NCBI GenBank assembly: GCA_035630615.1
Contig: DASQKI010000115.1
Coordinates: forward strand, 1 to 64,000
DNA: 64,000 nt
Reading direction: 5' to 3'
Origin: DATFRX01 sp035630615
GTDB taxonomy: Bacteria; Actinomycetota; Actinomycetes; Propionibacteriales; Nocardioidaceae
A program made the translations under genes and the position numbers. The notes under the pieces were generated by a model. The model was not told where the DNA came from. It was given only the letters and a program-made list of their open reading frames with translations, and ran no database searches. Each line of letters begins with the position of its first letter. Positions within the stretch are counted from its first letter, which is position 1. Of the stretch, positions 42,873 to 51,412 are shown in pieces.

Positions 42873-44630
42873 TTAGGTGGCGCAGTGCTCGTCGAGTGTC
42901 TGCCGCGACTGGGCTTGATAGTCGTATACCTCGGCCGCGCCCTGCCTCCAGTACTTGTTCCATAGCTGGACGGCGCGGGCCGGTGACATCTTGCCTGTGC
43001 GCAGCATGTTCATGTCCATCACGTGGTGGTGCCAGGTCTCGATCGCGACTCGGGCCGCCTCGAGGGTCTCTTCACGCTGTGCGATGCCGTGCCGGCAGGC
43101 CGACAGTGTCGCCAGATCCCGATCGCCGTCTTGAATCGAGGAGGGTGCCGGGCACGCGTAGTCGCCGCCGGTGTAGGCGCTGTCCGCGTCGAAGAAGCGC
43201 TCGACCCTTTCGGCTGCGCCTACTCGTGTCCTGTTCCAAAACGCCGAGGCCTGGCCTAGCGTGATCTGGCCGGCGACCAACTGGTTCATCGCATCGACAT
43301 GCACCTGCCACTGTTCCATCGAACTCGCGGCTGCCTCGAGCGGAGCGTCTTGGGCCTCCCAATGAGACTGACACTCGTCCAGAGCCGCGTCGAAAGAGGG
43401 ATGCTGCGACGTGGCCGAGCCCGCCGACCCGGCGGATGCGCTGTCGCCGTCTTGTTGGGCATCGGACCGACCGTCGTAACCCAACCACAGCGTGGTCGCG
43501 ATGACGATCGCTGCCACGGTGGCGATGGCGATCGCTCCGGCCCACCGCTGGCCCCCTTGTGGACGACGTTTGACGGCCGACCTGGCGGCGTCCTTGGTCG
43601 ACCGGGTCGCTCGACCTGCCATGGCTGCCACGACACCGAACATCGATGCGACCGCCGTGACGACACCGCGCCCTCGGCCACTCAGCCACGCGCCCGGCGC
43701 CAGGTCCAGGCCGCGGCGCCGACCCGGGTCGTTGGCTATCGTCCCGACGAGCTTGTCCTGGACGTGACCGAGGTACGACACCGCGGTCGATGCGTCGGCC
43801 CGCTTGCCGTGGCGTACGTCGACGGCCAGCAGCACCAGATCGGCTTCCTGAGCCAGCAGCACCGTCTCGACGCCACCGAACACCGGCGGTGCCTCGACCA
43901 CCACCAGATCAACGGTCTTGGCCAATTGGTCGATCAACCGTGCGAGGTCGTCGAGGCTGTAGCCGACCGCGCCGCCATCCGACAGCGCTCCGGCCGACAG
44001 TACCCGCAGCCGGGAGCGCCCGCTCGCCTGCAGAGCGTCGCCGAGTGAGCTCGATCCGTCCAACACCTCCGTCAACCCAGGCTGCGGCGACAACCCGAGC
44101 ATCTGGTCGGCCCTGCTGCCGCGGGCGTCGGCCGAGACCAGAACGACCTGCATGCCATTGGCGGCGAACCGAGCCGCGAGGTTGACCGCAACGGTCGTCC
44201 GACCCGCTTTCCGGTCCGGACTCGTGACCAACAGACAACTCGCCCCCGCTTCCCGGAGGTCGAAGGCGAGCTCGGAAGCGAGTCGGCGATATGCCTGGGT
44301 GGCCTCGTCAGATCGGTCATCCGCGACGGCACTCGGATGGCGATCACCCCCGTCTATCGGGGGAATGGTCGCCAGGACGGGAAGACCGGTCGCGGCCTCC
44401 ACGTCTGGGACCGTCTTCATTCGCCCCGAATAGCGATCCCACACAAAGGCAAGGCAGACGCCGAGCGCAGAGCCGACGAGAAGGCCTTCGATGATCGTTC
44501 GGCCCGGCGATCCCCAATCATCGAGCACGACCATGACGGTCAAGGTGACTGCCGTGGTCAAGGCGATGAGTACGGCGCGCCGCCTGATGAACCCCTCAGT
44601 ATCCCTCGCGATTGGCGTGGAACTGCCCAT
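42873..44630 (-). CDS. Wzz-less pseudo-BY-kinase-like protein with duplicated ectodomain
   Basis: The ATG giving MGSSTPIARD has GGGAGGGG upstream. Two membrane helices near residues 18-38 and 45-65 are joined by only about eight residues, where polysaccharide co-polymerases carry a large Wzz domain. A MinD/BY-kinase-like cytoplasmic domain follows, but Walker A reads SPDRKAGRTT, with Arg for the essential Lys. Walker A' is VLVSADARG and Walker B LVVVEAPP. A third helix (WAGAIAIATVAAIVIATTLWL) leads to an extracytoplasmic region with two related repeats of about 75 residues. Each repeat has C, LEAA, W-x2-HV-x2-MN-x-L, WN, GAAE and a second C. ATP use is doubtful; a sensory or scaffold role is inference. 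Confidence 0.7.
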   Translation of the reverse strand: MGSSTPIARDTEGFIRRRAVLIALTTAVTLTVMVVLDDWGSPGRTIIEGLLVGSALGVCLAFVWDRYSGRMKTVPDVEAATGLPVLATIPPIDGGDRHPSAVADDRSDEATQAYRRLASELAFDLREAGASCLLVTSPDRKAGRTTVAVNLAARFAANGMQVVLVSADARGSRADQMLGLSPQPGLTEVLDGSSSLGDALQASGRSRLRVLSAGALSDGGAVGYSLDDLARLIDQLAKTVDLVVVEAPPVFGGVETVLLAQEADLVLLAVDVRHGKRADASTAVSYLGHVQDKLVGTIANDPGRRRGLDLAPGAWLSGRGRGVVTAVASMFGVVAAMAGRATRSTKDAARSAVKRRPQGGQRWAGAIAIATVAAIVIATTLWLGYDGRSDAQQDGDSASAGSAGSATSQHPSFDAALDECQSHWEAQDAPLEAAASSMEQWQVHVDAMNQLVAGQITLGQASAFWNRTRVGAAERVERFFDADSAYTGGDYACPAPSSIQDGDRDLATLSACRHGIAQREETLEAARVAIETWHHHVMDMNMLRTGKMSPARAVQLWNKYWRQGAAEVYDYQAQSRQTLDEHCAT

Positions 44631-44833
44631 GATCGATCCCCTCCCGAGACAGTTCTGCTCACGCGCCTGGTCAGGCATGACCGAACGTGAACGTTGCAGG
44701 CACGCGACGTCGCGCGTGATCAAGGTCCCTGGCTCGGGCCTTTCTACAGTCGACGTGTCATGGCGCACAGGGCCGAAGGTCCCATTGGGAGCGGTCGGTC
44801 GGGTTCTTGAGGAGCGCGCTTCCGCAGCGCTTG

Positions 44834-44856
44834 TTCCGGACGTCGAACGTCCGGAA
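44834..44856. promoter_or_regulatory. Perfect 10+10 palindrome upstream of the alpha/beta hydrolase
   Basis: TTCCGGACGT is repeated as exact reverse complement after a 3-bp spacer, 43 bp before the ATG of the next gene. Size and position fit a TetR-, MarR- or GntR-type operator. No adjacent regulator gene explains it. Confidence 0.65.
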
Positions 44857-44899
44857 TGCGTCTTAGGGTGGCGCCACGATTCTTTGATCTGGAGGAACG

Positions 44900-45610
44900 A
44901 TGGAGATAGTGCTGGTGCCGGGCTTGTGGCTCCACGGATCGTCGTGGGATGCCGTGACGCCGGCGTTGGAGGGCGCGGGTCACCGGGTACGGGCGCTGAC
45001 CCTGCCCGGCATGGAAAGCAAGGACGCCGATCGTCGGGGCATCACGCTGGCCGACCAGGTCGCCGCGGTGGTGGCCGCGATCGACGAAGCGGACGGGCCG
45101 GTGTTGCTGGTCGGCCACTCGGCCGGCAGCGGCATCGCGTACGCGGCCGTCGACGCCCGACCGGACCGGGTCGCCCGGGCGGTATACGTCGGCGGGTTCC
45201 CGACACCGGACGGGCAGCAGACGCTCGCGGGGCTTCCGGCCGAGAACGGCGAGGTTGCCATGCCGGACTGGGCCGCGGTCGGCGAGGAGGCAAACATCGT
45301 CGACTTCGACGAGGAGTCGCTGGCCCGGTTCTACGCGGACGCGATCCCGGCGCCCGAGGGAGTGCTCAGCGGCGTTCAGCGCCTGTCCGACGAACGCCGC
45401 TACGACGTCCCCGTCACCGCGGTGTGTCCCGAGTACACCGCCGAGGACCTGCAGACCTGGATCAAGGACGGCGAGGCGCCAGTCGCCGAGTTTGCTCCGA
45501 TCCGCGACGTCGACTACGTCGACCTCCCCGGTGGACACTGGCCCCAGCTGACCCAGCCCGACAAGCTCGCCCAGACCATCATCGACGCCGCGAAGGCATC
45601 CGGCGCATGA
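44900..45610 (+). CDS. Alpha/beta hydrolase
   Basis: GGAGGA lies just before the ATG. The 236-residue protein starts MEIVLVPGLWLHGSSWD (oxyanion region). It has nucleophile elbow LVGHSAGSG (Ser about 77), VYVGGFPTPDG after strand 6, and a C-terminal catalytic His in LPGGHWPQLTQPD. It is soluble and probably cytoplasmic. It resembles esterase/salicylate-esterase-like members with short lids. A strong palindrome upstream suggests regulated expression. Confidence 0.85.
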   Translation: MEIVLVPGLWLHGSSWDAVTPALEGAGHRVRALTLPGMESKDADRRGITLADQVAAVVAAIDEADGPVLLVGHSAGSGIAYAAVDARPDRVARAVYVGGFPTPDGQQTLAGLPAENGEVAMPDWAAVGEEANIVDFDEESLARFYADAIPAPEGVLSGVQRLSDERRYDVPVTAVCPEYTAEDLQTWIKDGEAPVAEFAPIRDVDYVDLPGGHWPQLTQPDKLAQTIIDAAKASGA

Positions 45611-45640
45611 GAGGCCTAGGATCAACGCCGTGGTGGGGAC

Positions 45641-46444
45641 GTGAGTGGGCTGCCCGCGGGCAGATCGGCCCTCGCTGCCGTTGTCGCAGGCGGTGTGGTC
45701 GTCGCGGCTGCCGTCGTCGGCTGGCGGCTGATCGCTGACGAGCCGACCTACGATCCGCGGACGCCGCTCGCCGACCAGTGCGACGACGTACCCGACGACG
45801 CCGAACGGATCACGCTGACACGCGACGACGGCATGACGCTCGGCGGTGCGCTGGTCGGCTCGCCGGATGCCGAGGTCGGGGTCGTCCTGCGGCAGGGAGC
45901 CGGCCAGACCATCTGCGACTGGCTGCCCTGGGCGGGTGATGTGGCCGAGGAGACCGGCGCTCGGGTGCTGCTGTTCGACCGGCGTGGCCGCGGCAGCTCC
46001 CCCGGTGACGACGACCTGAGTGCGGAGCCGGCCGACCTCGCCAGTGCCGTCGACCTCTTGCATCGGCGCGGCACGGACCGGGTGGCGATCGTGGGCTCGT
46101 CGATGGGCAACTCGGTGACGTTCGCGGCGCTCGACGAGCTGGCGTCGCCGCCGTGCGCGTTGGTCGCCATCTCCCCGATCCTGGTCTCGAGCGACCCAGC
46201 CGGCACCGTCGACGGCCGAGCCGCAGAGCACTATCCGAGCAACATCTGGATTACGTGGGAGGAGCAAAACTCCGACATCGTGGCCGAGGCCGAGCTCATT
46301 CAGTCTCGGGCTCTCGACCAGGGCCTGCCGGCGCCGCACGTCCATAGCGTCGACACCGACGACCACAGCATCGGGCTGGTCGTGAAGCATGACGACGTCA
46401 GCGAGTTCGTCGTCGACGCCATCGGGTCGTGCTCGGTGCGGTAG
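45641..46444 (+). CDS. Membrane-anchored or secreted alpha/beta hydrolase
   Basis: An N-terminal hydrophobic helix (about 10-30) precedes the hydrolase fold: ITLTRDDGMTLGGALVG, ARVLLFDRRGRGSSPGDDD, nucleophile elbow IVGSSMGNSVT, and His in TDDHSIGLV. Three cysteines (QCDD, ICDW, GSCS) suggest an extracytoplasmic disulfide. It follows another hydrolase by 30 bp and converges on kup with 4 bp between stops. Substrate unknown. Confidence 0.78.
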   Translation: MSGLPAGRSALAAVVAGGVVVAAAVVGWRLIADEPTYDPRTPLADQCDDVPDDAERITLTRDDGMTLGGALVGSPDAEVGVVLRQGAGQTICDWLPWAGDVAEETGARVLLFDRRGRGSSPGDDDLSAEPADLASAVDLLHRRGTDRVAIVGSSMGNSVTFAALDELASPPCALVAISPILVSSDPAGTVDGRAAEHYPSNIWITWEEQNSDIVAEAELIQSRALDQGLPAPHVHSVDTDDHSIGLVVKHDDVSEFVVDAIGSCSVR

Positions 46445-46448
46445 GCCG

Positions 46449-48389
46449 CTAGACCTTGATGCGCGATCCCATGACCAGGGTGCGATCGCCCGGCAGCCCG
46501 AAGTATTCGGCCGCGTCGGCGGTGATGAGCGAAGTCGCGATGAAGAGCCGCTTGCGCCAGCGCGGCATGCCGGGATCGTCGCCCATCGTGAGCTCGATGC
46601 GAGACAAGAAGTAGGAGACGTCGTCGATCTCGACCGGGCCCTCGAGCCCCTGGTCCATCGCCTGGGCAAGCGCGCGTGGGACGTTTTGGTCGTCCATGTA
46701 GCCGAACTGCGCCGCGATGTGGACGATGCCATCGTCGGAATAGCCAAGATCGTCGATCACGATGCGGTCGTCGTCGGAAACGTAGGGGACCGGCACCGTC
46801 TCGATCGACAGGATCACCGACTGCTCGTGCAGCGAGTGATTGTGCTCCACGTTGGCGCGCATCGCGAGTGGCGTCGTCGTCTTGCCCCGGTTCAAGAACA
46901 CCGCCGTCCCCGGCACCCGCCGCGGCGGCCGTTCCTGCTCGTGCAACTCGTCGACGAACGTCCGCAGCTCGCCCTCGGCGCGGAGGCGTCGCTCGCTGAT
47001 CACATCGCGGCCGCGGCGCCACGTGGTCAGCACCGTGAAGACGGTCATCGCGATGAGAAGCGTGATCCAACCGCCGTGCACCAGCTTGGTCATGTTCGCC
47101 GCGAGGAACAGCAGCTCGATGAGGAGGAAGAAGGCGCCGCCGACCAGGACCATCCAGAGCGGTTTGCCCCAGCGGTGCCGGACGACGTAGAAGAAGAGGA
47201 CCGAGTTGATGGTGATGGTCCCCGTGACGGCCAACCCGTAGGCGTATGCGAGGTCGGTCGACGACTGGAAGGCGAGGATCAGACCCAGGACGGACACCAT
47301 CAAGGTCCAGTTGATCCACGGGACATAGACCTGCCCGATCTCGTGCGCCGACGTGTGGTGGATGCGAAGGCGCGGCAGGTAGCCGATCTGGACGGCCTGG
47401 TGCGCCACCGAGAACGCGCCCGTTATGACCGCCTGCGATGCGATGACCGTCGCGGCGGTGGCCAGCAGTACGAGCGGCAGCTGTGCCCACTCGGGTGCAG
47501 AAAGGAAGAACGGGCTGCCGGCCGCTTCTCCTGACGAATGGAGGACGTAGGCGCCCTGGCCCATATAGCTGAGGATGCAGGCCGGGAAGACCATCAAGAG
47601 CCACGCTCGGGTGATCGCCGGGCGTCCGAAGTGGCCGAGGTCGGCATACAGCGCCTCCGCGCCGGTGATGACGAGCACGACCGCGGCCAGCGAGAAGAAC
47701 GCGGTCGTGAAATGGCCGGTCAGGAAGCCGACGGCGTAGGTCGGCGACAGCGCCTGCAAGACCTCGGGATGCTCGGTGATGCCGCGGATGCCGAAGGCGC
47801 CGATCACGGCGAACCAGATCACCATGATCGGTCCGAACAGGCGGCCGACCCGCGCCGTGCCGGCCCGTTGGGTCGCGAAGAGCACGACGATGATCGTCAC
47901 GGTGATCGGCACGACCCACTGGTCAAGGGACGGCTCGACGATCTTGAGCCCTTCGACCGACGACAGCACAGAGATCGCCGGTGTGATGATGCTGTCGCCG
48001 AAGAACAGCGACGCGCCAAAGATGCCCAGCACGCCGAGCGCGAACGCGGTCCGGCGACCGCTGGATCCGCCGGCGCGTTGGATCAACGTGATCAGCGCCA
48101 GGATCCCGCCCTGGCCGTCGTTGCCAGCGCGCAGCACCAGGAGGACGTATTTGAGCGTGACGATGAGTGTGACCGACCAGAAGATCATCGACACGATGCC
48201 GTAGACGTTGTCCGTCGTCGCGGCGACAGGGTGGGGGTCGTCGGGGTTGAAGATCGTCTGCATCGTGTAGATCGGGCTGGTGCCGATGTCGCCGAACACC
48301 ACCCCCAACGCGCCGATGACGAGTGCCGACCTCGTCAGCCCCTGCTTGGTCGAGTTGTGGGTATCGGCGTCGTCAACGGTCTCGATCAT
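46449..48389 (-). CDS. kup: KUP-family potassium uptake protein
   Basis: The family signature is plain: GALGVVFGDIGTSPIYTMQTIF at helix 1, GNDGQGGILALITLI, LFFGDSIITPAISVLSSVEGL, TGAEALYADLGHFGRP, and YMGQGAYVL. About twelve membrane helices fill residues 20-440, and a cytoplasmic C-terminal domain of about 180 residues follows (GTAVFLNRGKTTTP, YFLSRIELTMGDDPGMPRWRKRLF). Length 646 is normal. It imports K+ with H+. Stop lies 4 bp from the convergent hydrolase. Confidence 0.95.
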   Translation of the reverse strand: MIETVDDADTHNSTKQGLTRSALVIGALGVVFGDIGTSPIYTMQTIFNPDDPHPVAATTDNVYGIVSMIFWSVTLIVTLKYVLLVLRAGNDGQGGILALITLIQRAGGSSGRRTAFALGVLGIFGASLFFGDSIITPAISVLSSVEGLKIVEPSLDQWVVPITVTIIVVLFATQRAGTARVGRLFGPIMVIWFAVIGAFGIRGITEHPEVLQALSPTYAVGFLTGHFTTAFFSLAAVVLVITGAEALYADLGHFGRPAITRAWLLMVFPACILSYMGQGAYVLHSSGEAAGSPFFLSAPEWAQLPLVLLATAATVIASQAVITGAFSVAHQAVQIGYLPRLRIHHTSAHEIGQVYVPWINWTLMVSVLGLILAFQSSTDLAYAYGLAVTGTITINSVLFFYVVRHRWGKPLWMVLVGGAFFLLIELLFLAANMTKLVHGGWITLLIAMTVFTVLTTWRRGRDVISERRLRAEGELRTFVDELHEQERPPRRVPGTAVFLNRGKTTTPLAMRANVEHNHSLHEQSVILSIETVPVPYVSDDDRIVIDDLGYSDDGIVHIAAQFGYMDDQNVPRALAQAMDQGLEGPVEIDDVSYFLSRIELTMGDDPGMPRWRKRLFIATSLITADAAEYFGLPGDRTLVMGSRIKV

Positions 48390-48569
48390 CGCCCAAAGAC
48401 CGATCCGGCACGGGCCAGGCTGATCGGCATGTCGGGGACTGTACTTCGTCGGTCCACGTCCTTCACGAGCGGTAGCCGGCTCGCCGTGGGCCGGCCCCGA
48501 TCGTCAGCGTGTCGCTACAGCCGGTAACAGAATTCACCCGCTCGGTTACGTGACGTAGTCCGGTTCGCC

Positions 48570-49298
48570 GTGCAAGGGTGGGGATTGGTGTTTTTCAAGA
48601 AGTACCCGCGATTTGTCTCGACGAGCTCGGTTGCGAGCACACCGGGGCGCCTCAACCTGCGCCACCAGGTGATCTTCGACGACAACCGCGAGATCTTCGA
48701 GGGCGCCCGGGTGCTTGATATCGCCAGCCATGACGGACGGTGGAGCCTCGCCGCGCTCGACGCGGGGGCTAAGCACGTCACCGGGATCGAGGCCCGGGCC
48801 GACCTGGTCGAGCACGCCCAGGACAACCTCGCGCACTACGGCGCCGACGACGACCGGTACGAGGTGATCCACGGCGACGTGTTCGAGGTGCTCGGCGGGT
48901 CTGAGCACGAACTCGAGGCCGATGTCGTGCTGTGCTTGGGTTTCCTCTACCACACGCTGCGCTACCAGGATCTCTTCCACGGCATCCGTTCGGTCGACCC
49001 GACGTACCTGCTGCTCGACACCGCGGTCTATCGCTCGGACGAACCCGTCGTCCGGATCAAGGCCGAGGACGTCGGGCGCCAGGGCAACTCGACGCCGGGC
49101 CATCTCGCCCACGACGGCCGGATGCTCGTGGGCCGCCCGTCCCCGGCCGCTCTGGAGCTCATGCTCGACTCGTTCGGCTTCGAGGTGGAGAAGAAGTTCG
49201 ACTGGCAGCGCTTCCTGCGGACCCGCCCCATGGTGACCACGGTCAAGTCGTATCGTCGCGGCGATCGGGTCACCTGGCTGTGCCGCCGCCGTCATTGA
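48570..49298 (+). CDS. Class I SAM-dependent methyltransferase
   Basis: Motif I is ARVLDIASHDGRWSLAALDAGAKHVTGIEARADLVEHAQDNL, a Trm-type/Methyltransf_23-like layout with DxASHDG in place of DxGCGxG. The next block is ADVVLCLGFLYHTLRYQDLFHGI. Two GTG starts 18 bp apart are possible; the second (48588) has GGGTGGGG upstream and is as likely. It lies between kup and the DUF3145 gene. Substrate unknown. Confidence 0.8.
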   Translation: MQGWGLVFFKKYPRFVSTSSVASTPGRLNLRHQVIFDDNREIFEGARVLDIASHDGRWSLAALDAGAKHVTGIEARADLVEHAQDNLAHYGADDDRYEVIHGDVFEVLGGSEHELEADVVLCLGFLYHTLRYQDLFHGIRSVDPTYLLLDTAVYRSDEPVVRIKAEDVGRQGNSTPGHLAHDGRMLVGRPSPAALELMLDSFGFEVEKKFDWQRFLRTRPMVTTVKSYRRGDRVTWLCRRRH

Positions 49299-49443
49299 CC
49301 GCCTCGAACGGCAGATTCGCCGTGGTCAGTGTGGCTGCTGGCAACGGGTGGGGGTCATGAGGCACAATGGGCGTCGGTTACTGGGCTCAATGCCGCGACA
49401 GGTCGCTGGGGAAGGCGTACCTCGAGGCGCAAGGGAGGACCCG

Positions 49444-49968
49444 GTGACTGTGGCGACCCATGGCACCACGCGGACAACGACGCGTGGCGTGCTCTACGTT
49501 CACTCCGCGTCGTCGGCACTGTGCCCCCACGTCGAATGGGCGGTCGGGGGTGTGCTCGGCCAGCCCGTCTCGCTGTCGTGGACCGGCCAGCCGGCGGCGC
49601 AAGGCGCTTATCGCAGCGAGATGTCGTGGCAGGGCCCGATCGGCACGGCCGCCAAGATCGCGTCGACCTTACGAGGCTGGAAGCAGCTGCGGTTCGAGGT
49701 CACGGAGGAGCCGACCGCGAGCACCGAGGGTGCGCGCTTCTCCTACACGCCGGAGCTCGGAATCTTTCACGCCGTCACCGGCCTGCACGGCGACATCATG
49801 ATCCCCGAGGACCGACTCAAGGCCGCCACCGTCAAGGCCGCGCTCGGCGAGACGACACTGGAGCTCGAGGTCGACAAGCTCCTTGGCCGGCCTTGGGACG
49901 ACGAGCTCGAGAGCTTCCGGCATGCGGGCGACGGAGCGCCGGTGCGTTGGCTGCACCACGTCGGCTGA
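49444..49968 (+). CDS. DUF3145 family protein
   Basis: The GTG with GGGAGGAC upstream gives a 174-residue protein. Its actinobacteria-specific pattern is TRGVLYVHSASSALCPHVEWAVGGVLG, QPVSLSWTGQPAAQGAYRSEMSWQGPIGTAAKIASTLRGW, LRFEVTEEPT, and GIFHAVTGLHGDIMIPEDRL. Function of the family is unknown; it is widespread and conserved in Actinobacteria, suggesting a basic role. Confidence 0.9.
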   Translation: MTVATHGTTRTTTRGVLYVHSASSALCPHVEWAVGGVLGQPVSLSWTGQPAAQGAYRSEMSWQGPIGTAAKIASTLRGWKQLRFEVTEEPTASTEGARFSYTPELGIFHAVTGLHGDIMIPEDRLKAATVKAALGETTLELEVDKLLGRPWDDELESFRHAGDGAPVRWLHHVG

Positions 49969-49973
49969 CGCGA

Positions 49974-50558
49974 TCAGGTGATCTCGACAATCACCGTGGG
50001 CGTAGACTCGCCGGACTCGGCGGTGACCCGGAAGCTGTTGGCCCCGGTCTGACCGGTCTGGACATAGGTGGAGTACGCCCCGCGCTCGTCGGTCGTCGCC
50101 GTAACCGGGAAGTCGGCCCAGACACCGCCTTCCTTCCGCTCGACCTGGAGGGAGATGTCGGGGCCGAGACCTGGGAACCGACCAGTCAGATAGACCTCCT
50201 CCATTTCTTTCGCGGTCACCGGGGACGCCGTGATGGTGGGCTCCCGCGGTTCCTCCGTCTCGGTCGTTTCGGTGACAGTCGGCTCGGTCGTCTCCGTCGG
50301 CTCGGTCGGCTCGGTCGTCTCCTCGACGTCGTCGGTCGGGGTCGAGCTCGCCGTGAAGTCGTCGATCGGGTCGTCCTCGGACACGCCGGGTTGGTTGTCG
50401 GGAGCCTTGACGTCGTCCATGCCGGTCGAGTCGACCGCTCGACTGCCGAGCCACCCCACGCTCAACCCGACCACAATGCCGAGGACGAGAAGCGTCACTA
50501 GCCCAAACAGAATGGCACGATTGCGTGCGCCAACCGGGTCGTCGGTGTTGAGGTTCAC
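49974..50558 (-). CDS. Membrane-anchored protein with Thr/Glu-rich stalk and Ig-like domain
   Basis: One membrane helix (about 14-38) is followed by an acidic region and a Thr/Glu/Pro stalk (about 75-110). A beta-sandwich domain of about 80 residues follows (VYLTGRFPGLGPDISLQVERKEGGVWADFPVTATTDERGAYSTYVQTGQTG). Probably a surface adhesin-like or structural protein. Its stop lies 5 bp from the convergent DUF3145 stop. Confidence 0.7.
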   Translation of the reverse strand: MNLNTDDPVGARNRAILFGLVTLLVLGIVVGLSVGWLGSRAVDSTGMDDVKAPDNQPGVSEDDPIDDFTASSTPTDDVEETTEPTEPTETTEPTVTETTETEEPREPTITASPVTAKEMEEVYLTGRFPGLGPDISLQVERKEGGVWADFPVTATTDERGAYSTYVQTGQTGANSFRVTAESGESTPTVIVEIT

Positions 50559-50767
50559 CGGGTGGCTCCTCCTGTCGGGATGTCTAGGCTCGACGACCAG
50601 GACGCGACGGTTCGCGCGCTGCGGCTCCGCCGGAGTACGGGAGCCACGTCCAAGTGTGCTGTGTCTAGTCTGCCAAACGCTGAGCGACCGGCAACGGTTC
50701 TCTCGATGGTGCGCTTCGGGACCTTGGACCCTTTTCGCGCCGCTCTACGAACGTTAGAACATCTCGT

Positions 50768-51412
50768 GTGACGCGGACCTCTGACCCTATCCGGGTGTTT
50801 TTGCTTGACGACCACGAGATCGTCCGACGGGGTCTACGCGACCTCTTCGAGTCCGAGAGCATGGTGGTTGCCGGCGAGTCGGGATCGGCTGCGGAGGCGA
50901 CCAACCGCATCCCGGCGCTCCGACCGGACGTCGCCATCCTCGACGGCCGGCTTCCCGACGGCAGTGGGATCGAGGTATGTCGCGCGATCCGGTCGATCGA
51001 CCCGACGATCGGCGTGCTGATCCTGACCTCGTACGACGACGACGATGCGCTGTTCGCGGCCATCATGGCGGGCGCCGCCGGTTACGTGTTGAAGGAAGTG
51101 TCGAGTACGGCGCTGATCGACGCGGTCCGCCAGGTCGCCGCCGGCCGATCGTTGCTGGATCCTGCCGTCACCCAACGCGTACTGGAGCGGATCCGACACG
51201 GTGACGACGGAGCTCACCAGCTGGAGCTGCTCACCGAGCAGGAGCGCAAGATCCTCGAGCTCATCGCCGAGGGCCTGACCAATCGGCAGATCGCCGAGCG
51301 GCTGTACCTGGCCGAGAAGACCGTCAAGAACTACGTGTCCAGCGTGCTCGCGAAGCTCGGGCTGGAGCGACGGACACAGGCCGCCGTGCTGGCCTCGAAG
51401 CTGCTGCCCTAA
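50768..51412 (+). CDS. DevR/NarL-type response regulator
   Basis: Receiver domain: VFLLDDHEIVRRGLRDLFESE, phosphoacceptor in DVAILDGRLPDGSG (about Asp57), Lys in GYVLKEVSS. HTH: LTEQERKILELIAEGLTNRQIAERLYLAEKTVKNYVSSVLAKLGLERRTQAAVLA, where AEKTVKNYVS is the recognition region typical of DevR/DosR. The likely partner kinase is the convergent gene next door; their stop codons overlap. Predicted role: hypoxia, nitric oxide or redox-responsive control. Confidence 0.85.
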   Translation: MTRTSDPIRVFLLDDHEIVRRGLRDLFESESMVVAGESGSAAEATNRIPALRPDVAILDGRLPDGSGIEVCRAIRSIDPTIGVLILTSYDDDDALFAAIMAGAAGYVLKEVSSTALIDAVRQVAAGRSLLDPAVTQRVLERIRHGDDGAHQLELLTEQERKILELIAEGLTNRQIAERLYLAEKTVKNYVSSVLAKLGLERRTQAAVLASKLLP

